NCBI GenBank assembly: GCA_900543695.1
Contig: UQSG01000002.1
Span: forward strand, 1-64,000
From: an uncultured Clostridium sp.
GTDB taxonomy: Bacteria > Bacillota > Clostridia > UBA1212 > UBA1255
Direction: 5' to 3'
Length of the DNA stretch: 64,000 nt
In this document: piece after piece, positions 1 through 7,512 of the stretch
How the letters are laid out: each line of letters begins with the position of its first letter
Position numbering within the stretch: position 1 is the first letter of the stretch
Program-made: the position numbers and the translations under genes
The notes under the pieces: model-generated
Seen by the model: the letters and a program-made list of their open reading frames with translations, nothing else
Databases searched by the model: none
What the model was told of the DNA's origin: nothing

Positions 1-5
1 CTTTT

Positions 6-55
6 GGGACATTTTCCCTTGTGGTTTATTGAGACATTATCACAAATGGTTTATA
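6..55. repeat. Two tandem ~25-bp imperfect repeats, likely IS21-type element end
   Basis: Two adjacent 25-bp units (6-30 and 31-55) share about 18 of 25 positions, including GACATT, a C-rich centre and TGGTTTAT. Arrays of this kind, GACATT followed by TGGTTTA, are typical of the multiple terminal repeats of IS21-family elements in Clostridia (from memory). No transposase lies inside the window, so the element would extend leftward out of view. The true end may be near 76, where the sequence reads GTATACA. The assignment is tentative. Confidence 0.4.
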
Positions 56-83
56 CTTATAGTATGAAAAGTATACAAATTTC

Positions 84-112
84 TTGACTTTTCAGACTGC
101 TCTGTTTATTAT
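84..112 (+). promoter_or_regulatory. Probable sigma-A promoter of the threonine operon
   Basis: TTGACT (84-89) and TATTAT (107-112) are separated by exactly 17 bp. Transcription would start near 119, within the hairpin at 115-138, so the mRNA would begin with a short TGTGTG/CACACA stem-loop. Confidence 0.6.
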
Positions 113-114
113 AG

Positions 115-150
115 CCTATGTGTGTCTTCACACATGGGAACGACTTTTTT
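115..150 (+). terminator. Hairpin with T-tract upstream of thrC
   Basis: A 10-bp stem (CCTATGTGTG pairing with CACACATGGG, one G-T pair) with a TCTT loop is followed by a T-rich stretch. It could stop transcription coming from the mobile element upstream. Because the predicted start site lies inside it, it could instead form a 5'-terminal stem-loop on the thrC mRNA. Confidence 0.45.
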
Positions 151-171
151 CGTTTTTTGGAGTGATCATCA

Positions 172-1665
172 ATGATGTATAAAAGTACGCGGGGATATTC
201 CGCAGAATATAGTTTTTCCGATGCGGTGCTGACGGGAATCGCTCCCGACGGAGGACTGTTTGTTCCGATAAAATTCCCGCGGTTTGATTCGCTGGAGTTT
301 GCGGAGCTCTGCGGCATGGATTATTGCAGTCTCGCCATAGAAATATTTGCCAGATTTGTTACCGATTTTACCAGAGCAGAGCTTGAGCGCTGTGTCAGAA
401 ACGCATATGCCAGCGGAAGCTTCCCGCAGGATCCGGCGCCCGTCGTCTCTCTCAGCAGTTCTTTGAACGTGCTGGAGCTGTGGCACGGTCCGACCTCTGC
501 ATTCAAGGATATGGCGCTTCAGATTTTACCGGAATTCCTGTCCGTGGCAATAAAGAAGAACGAACAGCACCGTAAGGTTGCAATTTTAACCGCGACATCC
601 GGAGACACCGGGAAAGCGGCGCTTGCGGGCTTCCAGGACGCCGAAAATGTAAAGCTTCTGGTATTTTATCCGGAAAACGGCGTCAGCGAAATGCAAAAGC
701 GGCAGATGGTCACGCAGGAGGGGCGGAACCTGTCGGTCATCGCCGTACGCGGAAATTTCGACGACGCGCAGACGGGCGTAAAAAATATTTTTACGGACGG
801 CGCTTTTGCGGAAACGTTGAAAACGCGTGGTTATACGCTTTCTTCCGCCAATTCCATCAACATCGGCAGACTGCTTCCCCAGATTGTTTATTATTTTTAC
901 GCATATCTCTCTTTGGTCAGAAAGGGGCGCATCTCCGCCGGTTCTAAAATAAACTTCGTGGTGCCCACCGGAAATTTCGGGAACATCCTCGCATGCTATT
1001 ATGCTGAGAAAATGGGACTTCCCGTGAACAGAATCATCTGTGCCACAAATGACAACAATGTCGTATCCGATTTCATGGCGACCGGCGTTTACAACAGCAA
1101 GCGGCCCTTTATTCAGACGATTTCTCCGGCAATGGATATTCTGGTTTCTTCGAATCTGGAGCGTTTGCTTTATGAGGCATCCGGAAACGACGCGCAGTCC
1201 GTCGCGGCAGATCAGGAAGATCTGAAGGCGAGCGGCGTTTACTCCGTCGATAAGAAGACCATCAATAATATCAATCAGAGTTTCTGGTCCTCTTACGCGT
1301 CGCAGGAGGAATGCAGGGCAACGATCAAAAACGTATATCAGGAATTCCATTATCTCATCGATCCGCACACGGCGGTAGGAATCGACGTGTATGATAAGTA
1401 CGTGATTTCGACAGGCGATACCGCTCCTTCCGTAGCGGTATCCACAGCAAGCCCGTTTAAATTCAACAAAACCGTTGCCGAAGCGATTTTCGGTCCCGAA
1501 GCGATCAGCGGCAGAAACGAATTTGAAATTCTGGAGGATCTTTCTGCAAAAACCGGGCAAACGATCCCCGCGCCGCTCCGAGATTTGGACCGAAAACCAA
1601 TTTTACACAATAAAGTATGCGAGGTATCCGGCATGAAGGCCGCGGTAGACGCATTTTTACAATAA
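172..1665 (+). CDS. thrC: Threonine synthase
   Basis: PLP-dependent enzyme that converts O-phosphohomoserine to L-threonine, the last step of threonine synthesis. The 497-residue product has the family N-terminus (STRGYSAEYSFSDAVLTGIAPDGG begins at residue 5) and the PLP lysine motif SAFKDMAL with Lys112. It also has the phosphate-binding ATSGDTGKAAL segment and the NSINIGRLLPQ and PTGNFGNILA motifs. A GGAGTGAT ribosome site precedes two consecutive ATG codons (172, 175), so either may be used. It is the first gene of a plus-strand run with hom (14 bp downstream) and aspartokinase, so the run carries three of the five threonine-pathway enzymes. Confidence 0.97.
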   Translation: MMYKSTRGYSAEYSFSDAVLTGIAPDGGLFVPIKFPRFDSLEFAELCGMDYCSLAIEIFARFVTDFTRAELERCVRNAYASGSFPQDPAPVVSLSSSLNVLELWHGPTSAFKDMALQILPEFLSVAIKKNEQHRKVAILTATSGDTGKAALAGFQDAENVKLLVFYPENGVSEMQKRQMVTQEGRNLSVIAVRGNFDDAQTGVKNIFTDGAFAETLKTRGYTLSSANSINIGRLLPQIVYYFYAYLSLVRKGRISAGSKINFVVPTGNFGNILACYYAEKMGLPVNRIICATNDNNVVSDFMATGVYNSKRPFIQTISPAMDILVSSNLERLLYEASGNDAQSVAADQEDLKASGVYSVDKKTINNINQSFWSSYASQEECRATIKNVYQEFHYLIDPHTAVGIDVYDKYVISTGDTAPSVAVSTASPFKFNKTVAEAIFGPEAISGRNEFEILEDLSAKTGQTIPAPLRDLDRKPILHNKVCEVSGMKAAVDAFLQ

Positions 1666-1679
1666 CAGGGAGGTTGTTT

Positions 1680-2933
1680 ATGTTTCAGATTGCGATTATA
1701 GGATGTGGTGTCGTAGGCTCCGGCGTTGCGGACATCCTGCTGGAAAAACAGGAGGAACTCGGAAAGCGCTTCAACGAAGAGGTCCGGCTGACAAAGATTG
1801 TAGATATCAAAAATATGACCGGAACCCCGTACGCTCCGTATCTTACCAGCGATCAGAAAGAAGTTTTGGAGGACGAAGCAATCCGTCTTCTGGTCGTCAC
1901 CGTAGGCGGTCTCGATCAGGCCGCAGAGATTTGCAGAAAGGCGCTGCGGGCAGGAAAACACGTAGTTACCTCCAATAAAGCCGTCGTAGCGGCATACGGC
2001 CGCGAGCTTACGACGCTGGCATTCGAAAACAACGTGCGCTTTCTTTACGAAGCAAGCGCAGGCGGCGGAATCCCCATCATACGCCCCTTAAATATCTGTC
2101 TTTCCGTAAACGATATCTATGAAATTCAGGGAATTCTGAACGGGACAACGAATTATATGCTGACCGGGATGTACCGGGATAAAATGTCCTTTGAGGATAT
2201 GCTGAAGGACGCGCAGGCAAAAGGGTATGCCGAAGCAGATCCCTCCGCGGACGTCGACGGATTCGACGCGGCGCGTAAGATCGCAATTCTTTCCTCAATC
2301 GCATATGACGAGTTTATCGATTATCAAAAAGTAAAATGCATCGGAATCCGCGACGTCGTCTATGCGGATCATGAGCTGGCCGCTTCCGGGGGATACGTGA
2401 TCAAGCTGATCGCCGGCAGCAGAAAGACAGCAGAAGGCGTCCGCGTCAGCGTCGAGCCGAAGCTCGTTTCCAAAAACCATATTCTTTCCGCGGTTCATTC
2501 CGTTTATAATGCGGTTCTCGTTCGCGGCTCCTATACCGGGGACTCGCTGTTCTATGGGCAGGGAGCCGGCAAATTTGCAACGGCAAGCGCAATCCTTGGA
2601 GATATCGTTGAAATACTGGAAGCCCCCGGTCGCCAAACGCTGCCAGGCTTCGTATTCCGCGAGGCAGAGCCAGTACGGGAATCCTCTGAAAAGGAGCGCT
2701 TCTACGTCCGTGTTGTATCACAGTTTAACGACACGGATTTTGAAGAGCTCAAATTCCACATAACGGAGGTTTTCGGAGAAAATGCCGTATATCTGGGGTA
2801 CGCGCTCTCTGATAACACGACCGCAGGCTTCCTCTCGGATCGATGCAGTGAAGCCGAGCTGTGCAAAAAGCTGGAAATGCTTTCTGAAAACGCAGGTATC
2901 CGCATTGCCTATACCATGCGCGTAGCAGATTGA
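1680..2933 (+). CDS. hom: Homoserine dehydrogenase
   Basis: NAD(P)-dependent reduction of aspartate semialdehyde to homoserine in threonine/methionine synthesis. The chosen ATG follows GGGAGG and starts the Rossmann fold directly (IAIIGCGVVGSG). An open frame reaches further upstream but has no ribosome site. The 417-residue protein shows the catalytic-domain signatures SNKAVVAAYG, YEASAGGGIPIIRPL and GILNGTTNYML, and the KGYAEADPSADVDGFDAARK segment. A C-terminal region of about 85 residues looks like the ACT domain that gives threonine feedback. It sits between thrC and aspartokinase, 22 bp before the latter, and is probably co-transcribed with both. Confidence 0.96.
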   Translation: MFQIAIIGCGVVGSGVADILLEKQEELGKRFNEEVRLTKIVDIKNMTGTPYAPYLTSDQKEVLEDEAIRLLVVTVGGLDQAAEICRKALRAGKHVVTSNKAVVAAYGRELTTLAFENNVRFLYEASAGGGIPIIRPLNICLSVNDIYEIQGILNGTTNYMLTGMYRDKMSFEDMLKDAQAKGYAEADPSADVDGFDAARKIAILSSIAYDEFIDYQKVKCIGIRDVVYADHELAASGGYVIKLIAGSRKTAEGVRVSVEPKLVSKNHILSAVHSVYNAVLVRGSYTGDSLFYGQGAGKFATASAILGDIVEILEAPGRQTLPGFVFREAEPVRESSEKERFYVRVVSQFNDTDFEELKFHITEVFGENAVYLGYALSDNTTAGFLSDRCSEAELCKKLEMLSENAGIRIAYTMRVAD

Positions 2934-2955
2934 CCGGGAAAGGACAGGTGTTTCT

Positions 2956-4308
2956 ATGAAAGTAGTCAAATTCGGCGGCAGTTCCCTTGCCGATGCGAAG
3001 CAAATCAAAAAGGTATGCAGCATTATATTATCTGACAGCCAAAGACGAATTGTTGTCGTCTCAGCTCCTGGAAAACGCTATGACACCGATACAAAAGTGA
3101 CGGATCTGCTGATCCGTCTGGCGAAAGCCTGTCAGGAGGGCAGCGGCGTGGAGGCTGCGCTGGAGGCCGTCCTCGAGCGCTACGCAGGAATCGCAAAGGA
3201 CCTGAATCTTGGGAGAGAAATTGTCTGCACAATAAAAAACGATCTGATTTCCAGAATGCACACGAACTGCAGAAATTACGAAATGTTTGAAGATCTGATG
3301 AAAGCGGCGGGAGAGGACAATTCCGCAAAGCTGATCGCCTGCTATCTGCAAAGCATCGGAGAAAATGCGGAATATATCGATCCGAAGGAGGCGGGGATGT
3401 TTTTGAGCAGCGAATTTGGAAACGCTCAGGTGCTTCCCCATTCCTATGAGCTGCTTGCAAAACTGGCGGAGCGCCAGACAATCATGATCTTTCCGGGATT
3501 TTTCGGTTATGCGGAGGACGGAAGCGTCGTTACGTTTTCCCGCGGCGGCTCCGATGTAACGGGCGGCGTGCTTGCAGCGGCGGTAAATGCCGATGTATAC
3601 GAAAACTTCACAGACGTGGATTTTGTATATGCTGCGAATCCCAAGCTGATCGACAATCCCTTCCCGATTCCCCTTTTCACATACGAGGAAATGCGGGAGC
3701 TGTCCTACGCGGGCTTCAGCGTGCTTCACGAGGAAGCGCTGGCGCCGGTATATCAAAAGGGAATCCCGGTAAATATCAGGAATACGAACAATCCGGACGC
3801 GCCGGGCACTTTCATTGTACCGGATAAAAAAGCCCCGAAGCCGACTTTGCCCGTAGCCGGAATCGCTGCCGACACCGGCTTCCTGACGATCCACATTTAT
3901 AAATATATGATGAACCGTTTGATCGGCTATGCCAGAAAGCTTCTTTCTGTTTTAGAAGAGGAGGAAGTGTCTTTTGAACACATGCCCTCCGGCATCGACA
4001 GCATTTCACTGATTATCCGTGAGAAAAACTGTCCTCCGGAGAAGCTTGCGCGGATCCTCAAAAAATACGAACAGCTTGACGCCGATTCTGTGACGGTAGA
4101 CCAGGATCAGGCAATCGTTATGCTTGTTGGCCGCGGCATGACAAAGACGGTCGGCGTTGCGACGCGGGCCACTGCAGCATTTGCCAAAGCCAATATTAAC
4201 ATTCGAATGATTAATCAGGGCTCCTCCGAAGTCAGCATTATGTTCGGGGTTGAGGCTAAGGATGCCAAACCGTCGGTGGTCGCCCTCTACAATGAATTTT
4301 TTAACTGA
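2956..4308 (+). CDS. Aspartate kinase
   Basis: Phosphorylates aspartate, the committed step of the aspartate-family amino acid pathway. The 450-residue protein opens with the kinase signature VVKFGGSSLADA. It contains the SRGGSDVTGG nucleotide/aspartate loop and ENFTDVDFVYAANPK, and ends with two ACT domains (about 305-450) including the QGSSEVSIMFGVE motif. Length and N-terminal form fit the long, E. coli LysC-like class rather than the B. subtilis class with an internal start. The start is preceded by GGAAAGGACAGG. Co-location with thrC and hom suggests a threonine-controlled isozyme, but the feedback amino acid cannot be read from sequence. The stop overlaps the convergent transporter gene by 8 bp. 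Confidence 0.94.
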   Translation: MKVVKFGGSSLADAKQIKKVCSIILSDSQRRIVVVSAPGKRYDTDTKVTDLLIRLAKACQEGSGVEAALEAVLERYAGIAKDLNLGREIVCTIKNDLISRMHTNCRNYEMFEDLMKAAGEDNSAKLIACYLQSIGENAEYIDPKEAGMFLSSEFGNAQVLPHSYELLAKLAERQTIMIFPGFFGYAEDGSVVTFSRGGSDVTGGVLAAAVNADVYENFTDVDFVYAANPKLIDNPFPIPLFTYEEMRELSYAGFSVLHEEALAPVYQKGIPVNIRNTNNPDAPGTFIVPDKKAPKPTLPVAGIAADTGFLTIHIYKYMMNRLIGYARKLLSVLEEEEVSFEHMPSGIDSISLIIREKNCPPEKLARILKKYEQLDADSVTVDQDQAIVMLVGRGMTKTVGVATRATAAFAKANINIRMINQGSSEVSIMFGVEAKDAKPSVVALYNEFFN

Positions 4309-4963
4309 CGCGGCGCGCGCTGTCCGAATCTTCCCGTTTCTGCCGCGTATTCGGCTTCTTTAAGAGACTGCCGGAAAGCGGCTTATACGTAAACAGCGTG
4401 AGAAGCGAGATAATAATCCATTTTGTCAGATTGAACGGAAGCGTTCCAAATACGATGATGCCTTTCACATCTGTAACAAAGCTGCAGGCCTCCTGCGCTG
4501 CCGCCAGCACGCCGTCGAGACCGAATAAATTTGCATAAACGGGAATCAGCAGCCAGTAATTCAGCGCGCAGGAAATGACAGCGACAGAAATCAGCGAGAC
4601 GCCCAAGGCAATCATCGCGCCCTTTTTCGAATGCTTTTTCCGGTAAATCAGGCCGGCCGGTATAATAAAGGATAAGCCGATCAGCATATCTGCAAGCGCG
4701 CCCACTCCCGCGCTTTCCGTAAAGACGCCTGCCGCAAGGAACGCGATCAGATTTTTCAGAACGGCCGTAACGGTCCCTGCCACCGGTCCCATGGAAAATG
4801 TGGCGATTACAACGGGAAAATAACTGAAATCCAGTTTATAGAAGCTTGGAAAAATCGGAATCGGCAATTCAATAATCATCAGTAAAGATGCGACTGCCGT
4901 GAGCATGGCGATCCGCGTAACGTAAAACGTCCTCGCTGAACGCAGCGAATTGGTATTTGGCAT
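4301..4963 (-). CDS. ribU: RibU-type riboflavin ECF transporter substrate-binding protein
   Basis: Membrane S component that would bind riboflavin and work with a shared ECF module (not in this window). The 220-residue protein has about six hydrophobic segments and the family pattern IFPSFYKLDFSYFPVVI, with a gap-free run of TM helices after it. The start at 4963 was chosen because AAGGAGT lies just ahead and because the longer open frame (from 4999) runs inside the FMN riboswitch. The tail is basic and charged. The riboswitch immediately upstream is strong independent support for riboflavin or FMN as the regulating ligand. It is a single-gene transcription unit. Confidence 0.92.
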   Translation of the reverse strand: MPNTNSLRSARTFYVTRIAMLTAVASLLMIIELPIPIFPSFYKLDFSYFPVVIATFSMGPVAGTVTAVLKNLIAFLAAGVFTESAGVGALADMLIGLSFIIPAGLIYRKKHSKKGAMIALGVSLISVAVISCALNYWLLIPVYANLFGLDGVLAAAQEACSFVTDVKGIIVFGTLPFNLTKWIIISLLTLFTYKPLSGSLLKKPNTRQKREDSDSARRVS

Positions 4964-4980
4964 TTCAAAGTCTACTCCTT

Positions 4981-5130
4981 CCATCCGGACTTGGCGCAAT
5001 ACGCTTTACCGTCGGCTGCGGATTTACACCGCATCAATTCCGCTGCACAAAATTTACGGAACTCGCAGGCTTGCGGCCGCTGCGGCCGCTTTACTGCCGG
5101 TTGGGATTCTCACCCTACCCCGAAGTACAG
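4981..5130 (-). promoter_or_regulatory. FMN riboswitch (RFN element)
   Basis: On the minus strand the leader contains the conserved RFN blocks in order: CGGGGTAGGGTGAGAATCCC, AACCGGCAGTAAAG, GCCTGCGAG, GCGGTGTAAATCCGCAGCCGACGGT, and a final AAGTCCGGATGG. The ribosome site and ATG of the transporter lie within 20 bases of the last block. This arrangement suits control of translation initiation, although termination cannot be excluded. Confidence 0.95.
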
Positions 5131-5194
5131 AAACAATATTACATCGTATGCGGCAATCTGTCAACGGGAAACTTTCCGCCCGCAGACGCCCAGA

Positions 5195-5241
5195 TAAAAA
5201 AGCGCCCCGGGCGCGGAACTCTGCCGCATTCCCGGGGCGTT
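5195..5241 (-). terminator. Rho-independent terminator after rhaA
   Basis: On the minus strand GCCCCGGG and CCCGGGGC form a strong stem, followed by GCTTTTTTA. It lies 25 bp after the rhaA stop codon and also insulates the FMN riboswitch downstream. Confidence 0.85.
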
Positions 5242-5265
5242 CGTCCGGAAGAACCGGAGCGTTCA

Positions 5266-6522
5266 TCATCCTCTTTTGAAAAGAACGTCCTGCTCATACT
5301 GTCTGACTTCTGTAAGCCAGGCGTCTCCCACAGGAACGCCGTTTATTTCGCAGAAGTAATCCCATACCGCGCCGAACGGCAGCGTCTTGAGCTCTTCGAG
5401 AATCGCAAGGCGCGACGTAAAATTAAAGTCTCTTTCATATTCCACCAGCGCGGCCGTAGGCTCAAGCAGCGCAAGCAGCAGCGCCTTCTGCATGTTCCTC
5501 ATGCCGATCACCCATGCCGCAATCCGGTTGATGCTCGCATCGAAGAAGTCGAGCCCGATGTGCGTTTTCTCCACAAAGCTGTTTCTCACCAGCTCCGCAG
5601 CAATCGCTCTGAGCTCGTCGTCCAGAATGATGACATGGTCGCTGTCCCAGCGCACCGGGCGGCTGACATGCAGCAGAATCTCATCAAGATAACAGAATAC
5701 AGCCGAAAGCTTATCCGAAATCACTTCAGTCGGATGGAAGTGGCCGGCATCCAGGCACAAAAGCTTGCCTCTGGAAACAGCGTAGCCCATGCAGAATTCG
5801 TTGGAACCCACCGTATAGCTTTCCGCTCCGATTCCGAAAACCTTGCTTTCAATCGCGTCAAGGGTGTATTCCTTCGGGTATTGTACACTGAAAATTTCAT
5901 CCAGCCCCTCCTGCAGCCGTTTTCTCGGCCCATATTTATCCACGGTAATATCTTTCATTCCGTCGGGGAACCAGAAATTCGTAACGGCCGGCGTACCGAG
6001 CTCTTTTCCCATGTAGGCGGCAATTTCACGGCACGCCTTGCAGTGGCGGATCCAGAAGTCACGCACCTCTTTATCCGGATGACTGAGCGTCATGCCGCTC
6101 TCAGACATGGGATGGGAGAAGCAAGTCGGATTGAAATCCAGGCCGACACCGTTTTTCTTAGCCCATTCTACCCATTTTTTAAAATGCTTCGGTTCGATTT
6201 TGTCTCTTTCCACATCGCCATCGAAATCGCCGTAAACTGCATGGAGGTTGAGCCGGTGCTTTCCGGGGATCATGGAAAACGCTTTCTCAATATCGCTTCT
6301 GAGTTCGTCGGCCGTTCTCGCCTTTCCGGGATAATTTCCCGTTGTCTGAATACCACCGGTCAGCTCTCCCTCCGGATTTTCAAAACCGATTACATCGTCG
6401 CCCTGCCAGCAGTGCATGGAGATCGGAATCTTCTTGAGCGTCTCAAGCACCTGATCCGTATCGATGCCGTACTGGGCATACCGCTTCTTGGCAAGCTCAT
6501 AACTCTCTTTGACATAATCCAT
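5266..6522 (-). CDS. rhaA: L-rhamnose isomerase
   Basis: Converts L-rhamnose to L-rhamnulose, the first step of rhamnose breakdown. The 418-residue length matches the family (E. coli about 419). Recognisable segments are ISMHCWQGDDV near the N-terminus, HAVYGDFDG, GLDFNPTCFSHP, the TNFWFPDGMKD block, CLDAGHFHPTE, and DSDHVIILDDE with metal-binding acidic/His residues. ATG at 6522 has AAAGGAG 11 bases upstream; an in-frame GTG at 6534 overlaps that site and is rejected. No rhamnulokinase or aldolase is nearby. Its only partners are the transducer-like gene upstream and a promoter of its own at 6565-6593. Confidence 0.96.
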   Translation of the reverse strand: MDYVKESYELAKKRYAQYGIDTDQVLETLKKIPISMHCWQGDDVIGFENPEGELTGGIQTTGNYPGKARTADELRSDIEKAFSMIPGKHRLNLHAVYGDFDGDVERDKIEPKHFKKWVEWAKKNGVGLDFNPTCFSHPMSESGMTLSHPDKEVRDFWIRHCKACREIAAYMGKELGTPAVTNFWFPDGMKDITVDKYGPRKRLQEGLDEIFSVQYPKEYTLDAIESKVFGIGAESYTVGSNEFCMGYAVSRGKLLCLDAGHFHPTEVISDKLSAVFCYLDEILLHVSRPVRWDSDHVIILDDELRAIAAELVRNSFVEKTHIGLDFFDASINRIAAWVIGMRNMQKALLLALLEPTAALVEYERDFNFTSRLAILEELKTLPFGAVWDYFCEINGVPVGDAWLTEVRQYEQDVLFKRG

Positions 6523-6564
6523 TATGTATATCACTCCTTTATTAAAATATCAAAATGCAGGCAA

Positions 6565-6593
6565 AGTTTACAATAAAACAGACGGTCTGTCAA
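6565..6593 (-). promoter_or_regulatory. Promoter of rhaA with overlapping inverted repeat
   Basis: Reading the minus strand, TTGACA and TAAACT are 17 bp apart, just before rhaA and overlapping the stop codon of the preceding gene. The inverted repeat CAGAC-C-GTCTG (6579-6589) overlaps the -35 hexamer and could be an operator. The regulator is not known. Confidence 0.6.
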
Positions 6594-6949
6594 TAAGCAA
6601 GCAACCCCATAAAAGCCAATTCCGGCTGCGTCGTATCGCACCGGCTGTACTGTACGACGACAGGCACGCTGCTCTTTACGTAAATCGCATATGGGACGCC
6701 TCTGGGAATGGCGCCGCCCGCTTCGGAACGAATCCGATCCAGGCGCACATGGTGCGTGCGCTCTGCCGGGCAAACCGCAGAAAATCCGCCCATTGGCGGC
6801 CGATCTTCGAAATACAGCGTAAAATCAATCCGCGCCTCCGTCTTTCCCGTATTGAGGACGCATACCGCCTCATGGCTCACATAATCGCCGTTGTCCTTCT
6901 CCGGATAAAACGCATCCGGAATGAACCACTCACATTTTCCTACGTTCAT
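6590..6949 (-). CDS. Sensory rhodopsin transducer-like (ASRT family) protein
   Basis: A 119-residue soluble protein resembling the Anabaena sensory rhodopsin transducer family. Matching elements are FIPDAFYPE near the start, SHEAVCVLNTGKTEARIDFTLYFEDR, AERTHHVRLD, IPRGVPYAIYV, and VVVQYSRCDTTQ near the end. In the family these fold as a beta-sandwich tetramer, and non-photosynthetic members are thought to bind sugars or act in regulation (general family knowledge). No rhodopsin gene is present here. Its start overlaps the DUF4364 stop as ATGA, and rhaA follows 67 bp downstream, which points to a role tied to rhamnose or a related sugar. Confidence 0.82.
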   Translation of the reverse strand: MNVGKCEWFIPDAFYPEKDNGDYVSHEAVCVLNTGKTEARIDFTLYFEDRPPMGGFSAVCPAERTHHVRLDRIRSEAGGAIPRGVPYAIYVKSSVPVVVQYSRCDTTQPELAFMGLLAY

Positions 6950-7512
6950 GTTCCCTTCTCCTTTTCCTTTTTATTTGTTTTGATCCCGTCATAAAACGTT
7001 TTCACCAACTGAAGATAAAGCTCGGACGTATTTTTTCTCCAGGTCTCGCAGATAGCGGCGCCGTCGCTGCGGTTCGCGACAGGAAGCTTTACGTCTACAA
7101 TGCAGTTTGAGCCTTCTCTCACATAGCACCGTACGTATACATTGCCGGCCGCATCTTCAAAGCAGTCCGCATTCACATGCATGCCCTGCTCCAGAGAGTC
7201 CCGGTTTGCTTCGAGATATGCCTCATAGCGGGCTCCAAGCCCGCCGGACAGCATATAGCGCATCTGTCCGAGACGTTCCCTTCCCTTCTCCGTTATGGAG
7301 TACAGGACAGTCCCCGCGCTGTCAAGCTCTCTTTGAACGCAGCCCTTTGCAATCAGATCCTCTCTGCATTCCTGTACGCTGAAATAATTAACGAGTCCGG
7401 GACCGAGTAAAACCGCGTTTAGAAAATGATCCGACAGCTTGACGCCGAGCCGGTCCAGGATAAATAATATCAATATCTTATTGGCAGTATATTGCTCGCT
7501 GTTTTCAAACAT
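6946..7512 (-). CDS. DUF4364 family protein (winged-helix-like)
   Basis: A 188-residue protein of the DUF4364 family, common in Clostridia and often encoded near obg. The first 90 residues (FENSEQYTANKILILFILDRLG and the following helices, then an IAKGCVQRELDSAGTVLYSITEKGRERL turn) look like a winged helix. The C-terminal half is a beta-rich domain of unknown role. ATG at 7512 overlaps the obg stop (ATGTTTGA), and the gene's own stop overlaps the transducer start (ATGA), so translation is probably coupled across three genes. A DNA-binding role is likely from the fold, but no target is known. Confidence 0.75.
   Translation of the reverse strand: MFENSEQYTANKILILFILDRLGVKLSDHFLNAVLLGPGLVNYFSVQECREDLIAKGCVQRELDSAGTVLYSITEKGRERLGQMRYMLSGGLGARYEAYLEANRDSLEQGMHVNADCFEDAAGNVYVRCYVREGSNCIVDVKLPVANRSDGAAICETWRKNTSELYLQLVKTFYDGIKTNKKEKEKGT

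Noticed and set aside
586..1560. 324-codon open frame opposite thrC
   Set aside because: Shadow of thrC codon use; product Arg/Cys-rich with no recognisable domain.
4957..6576. 539-codon open frame on the plus strand opposite rhaA
   Set aside because: It is antisense to an unmistakable rhamnose isomerase, begins inside the FMN riboswitch, and has no ribosome site or family features.
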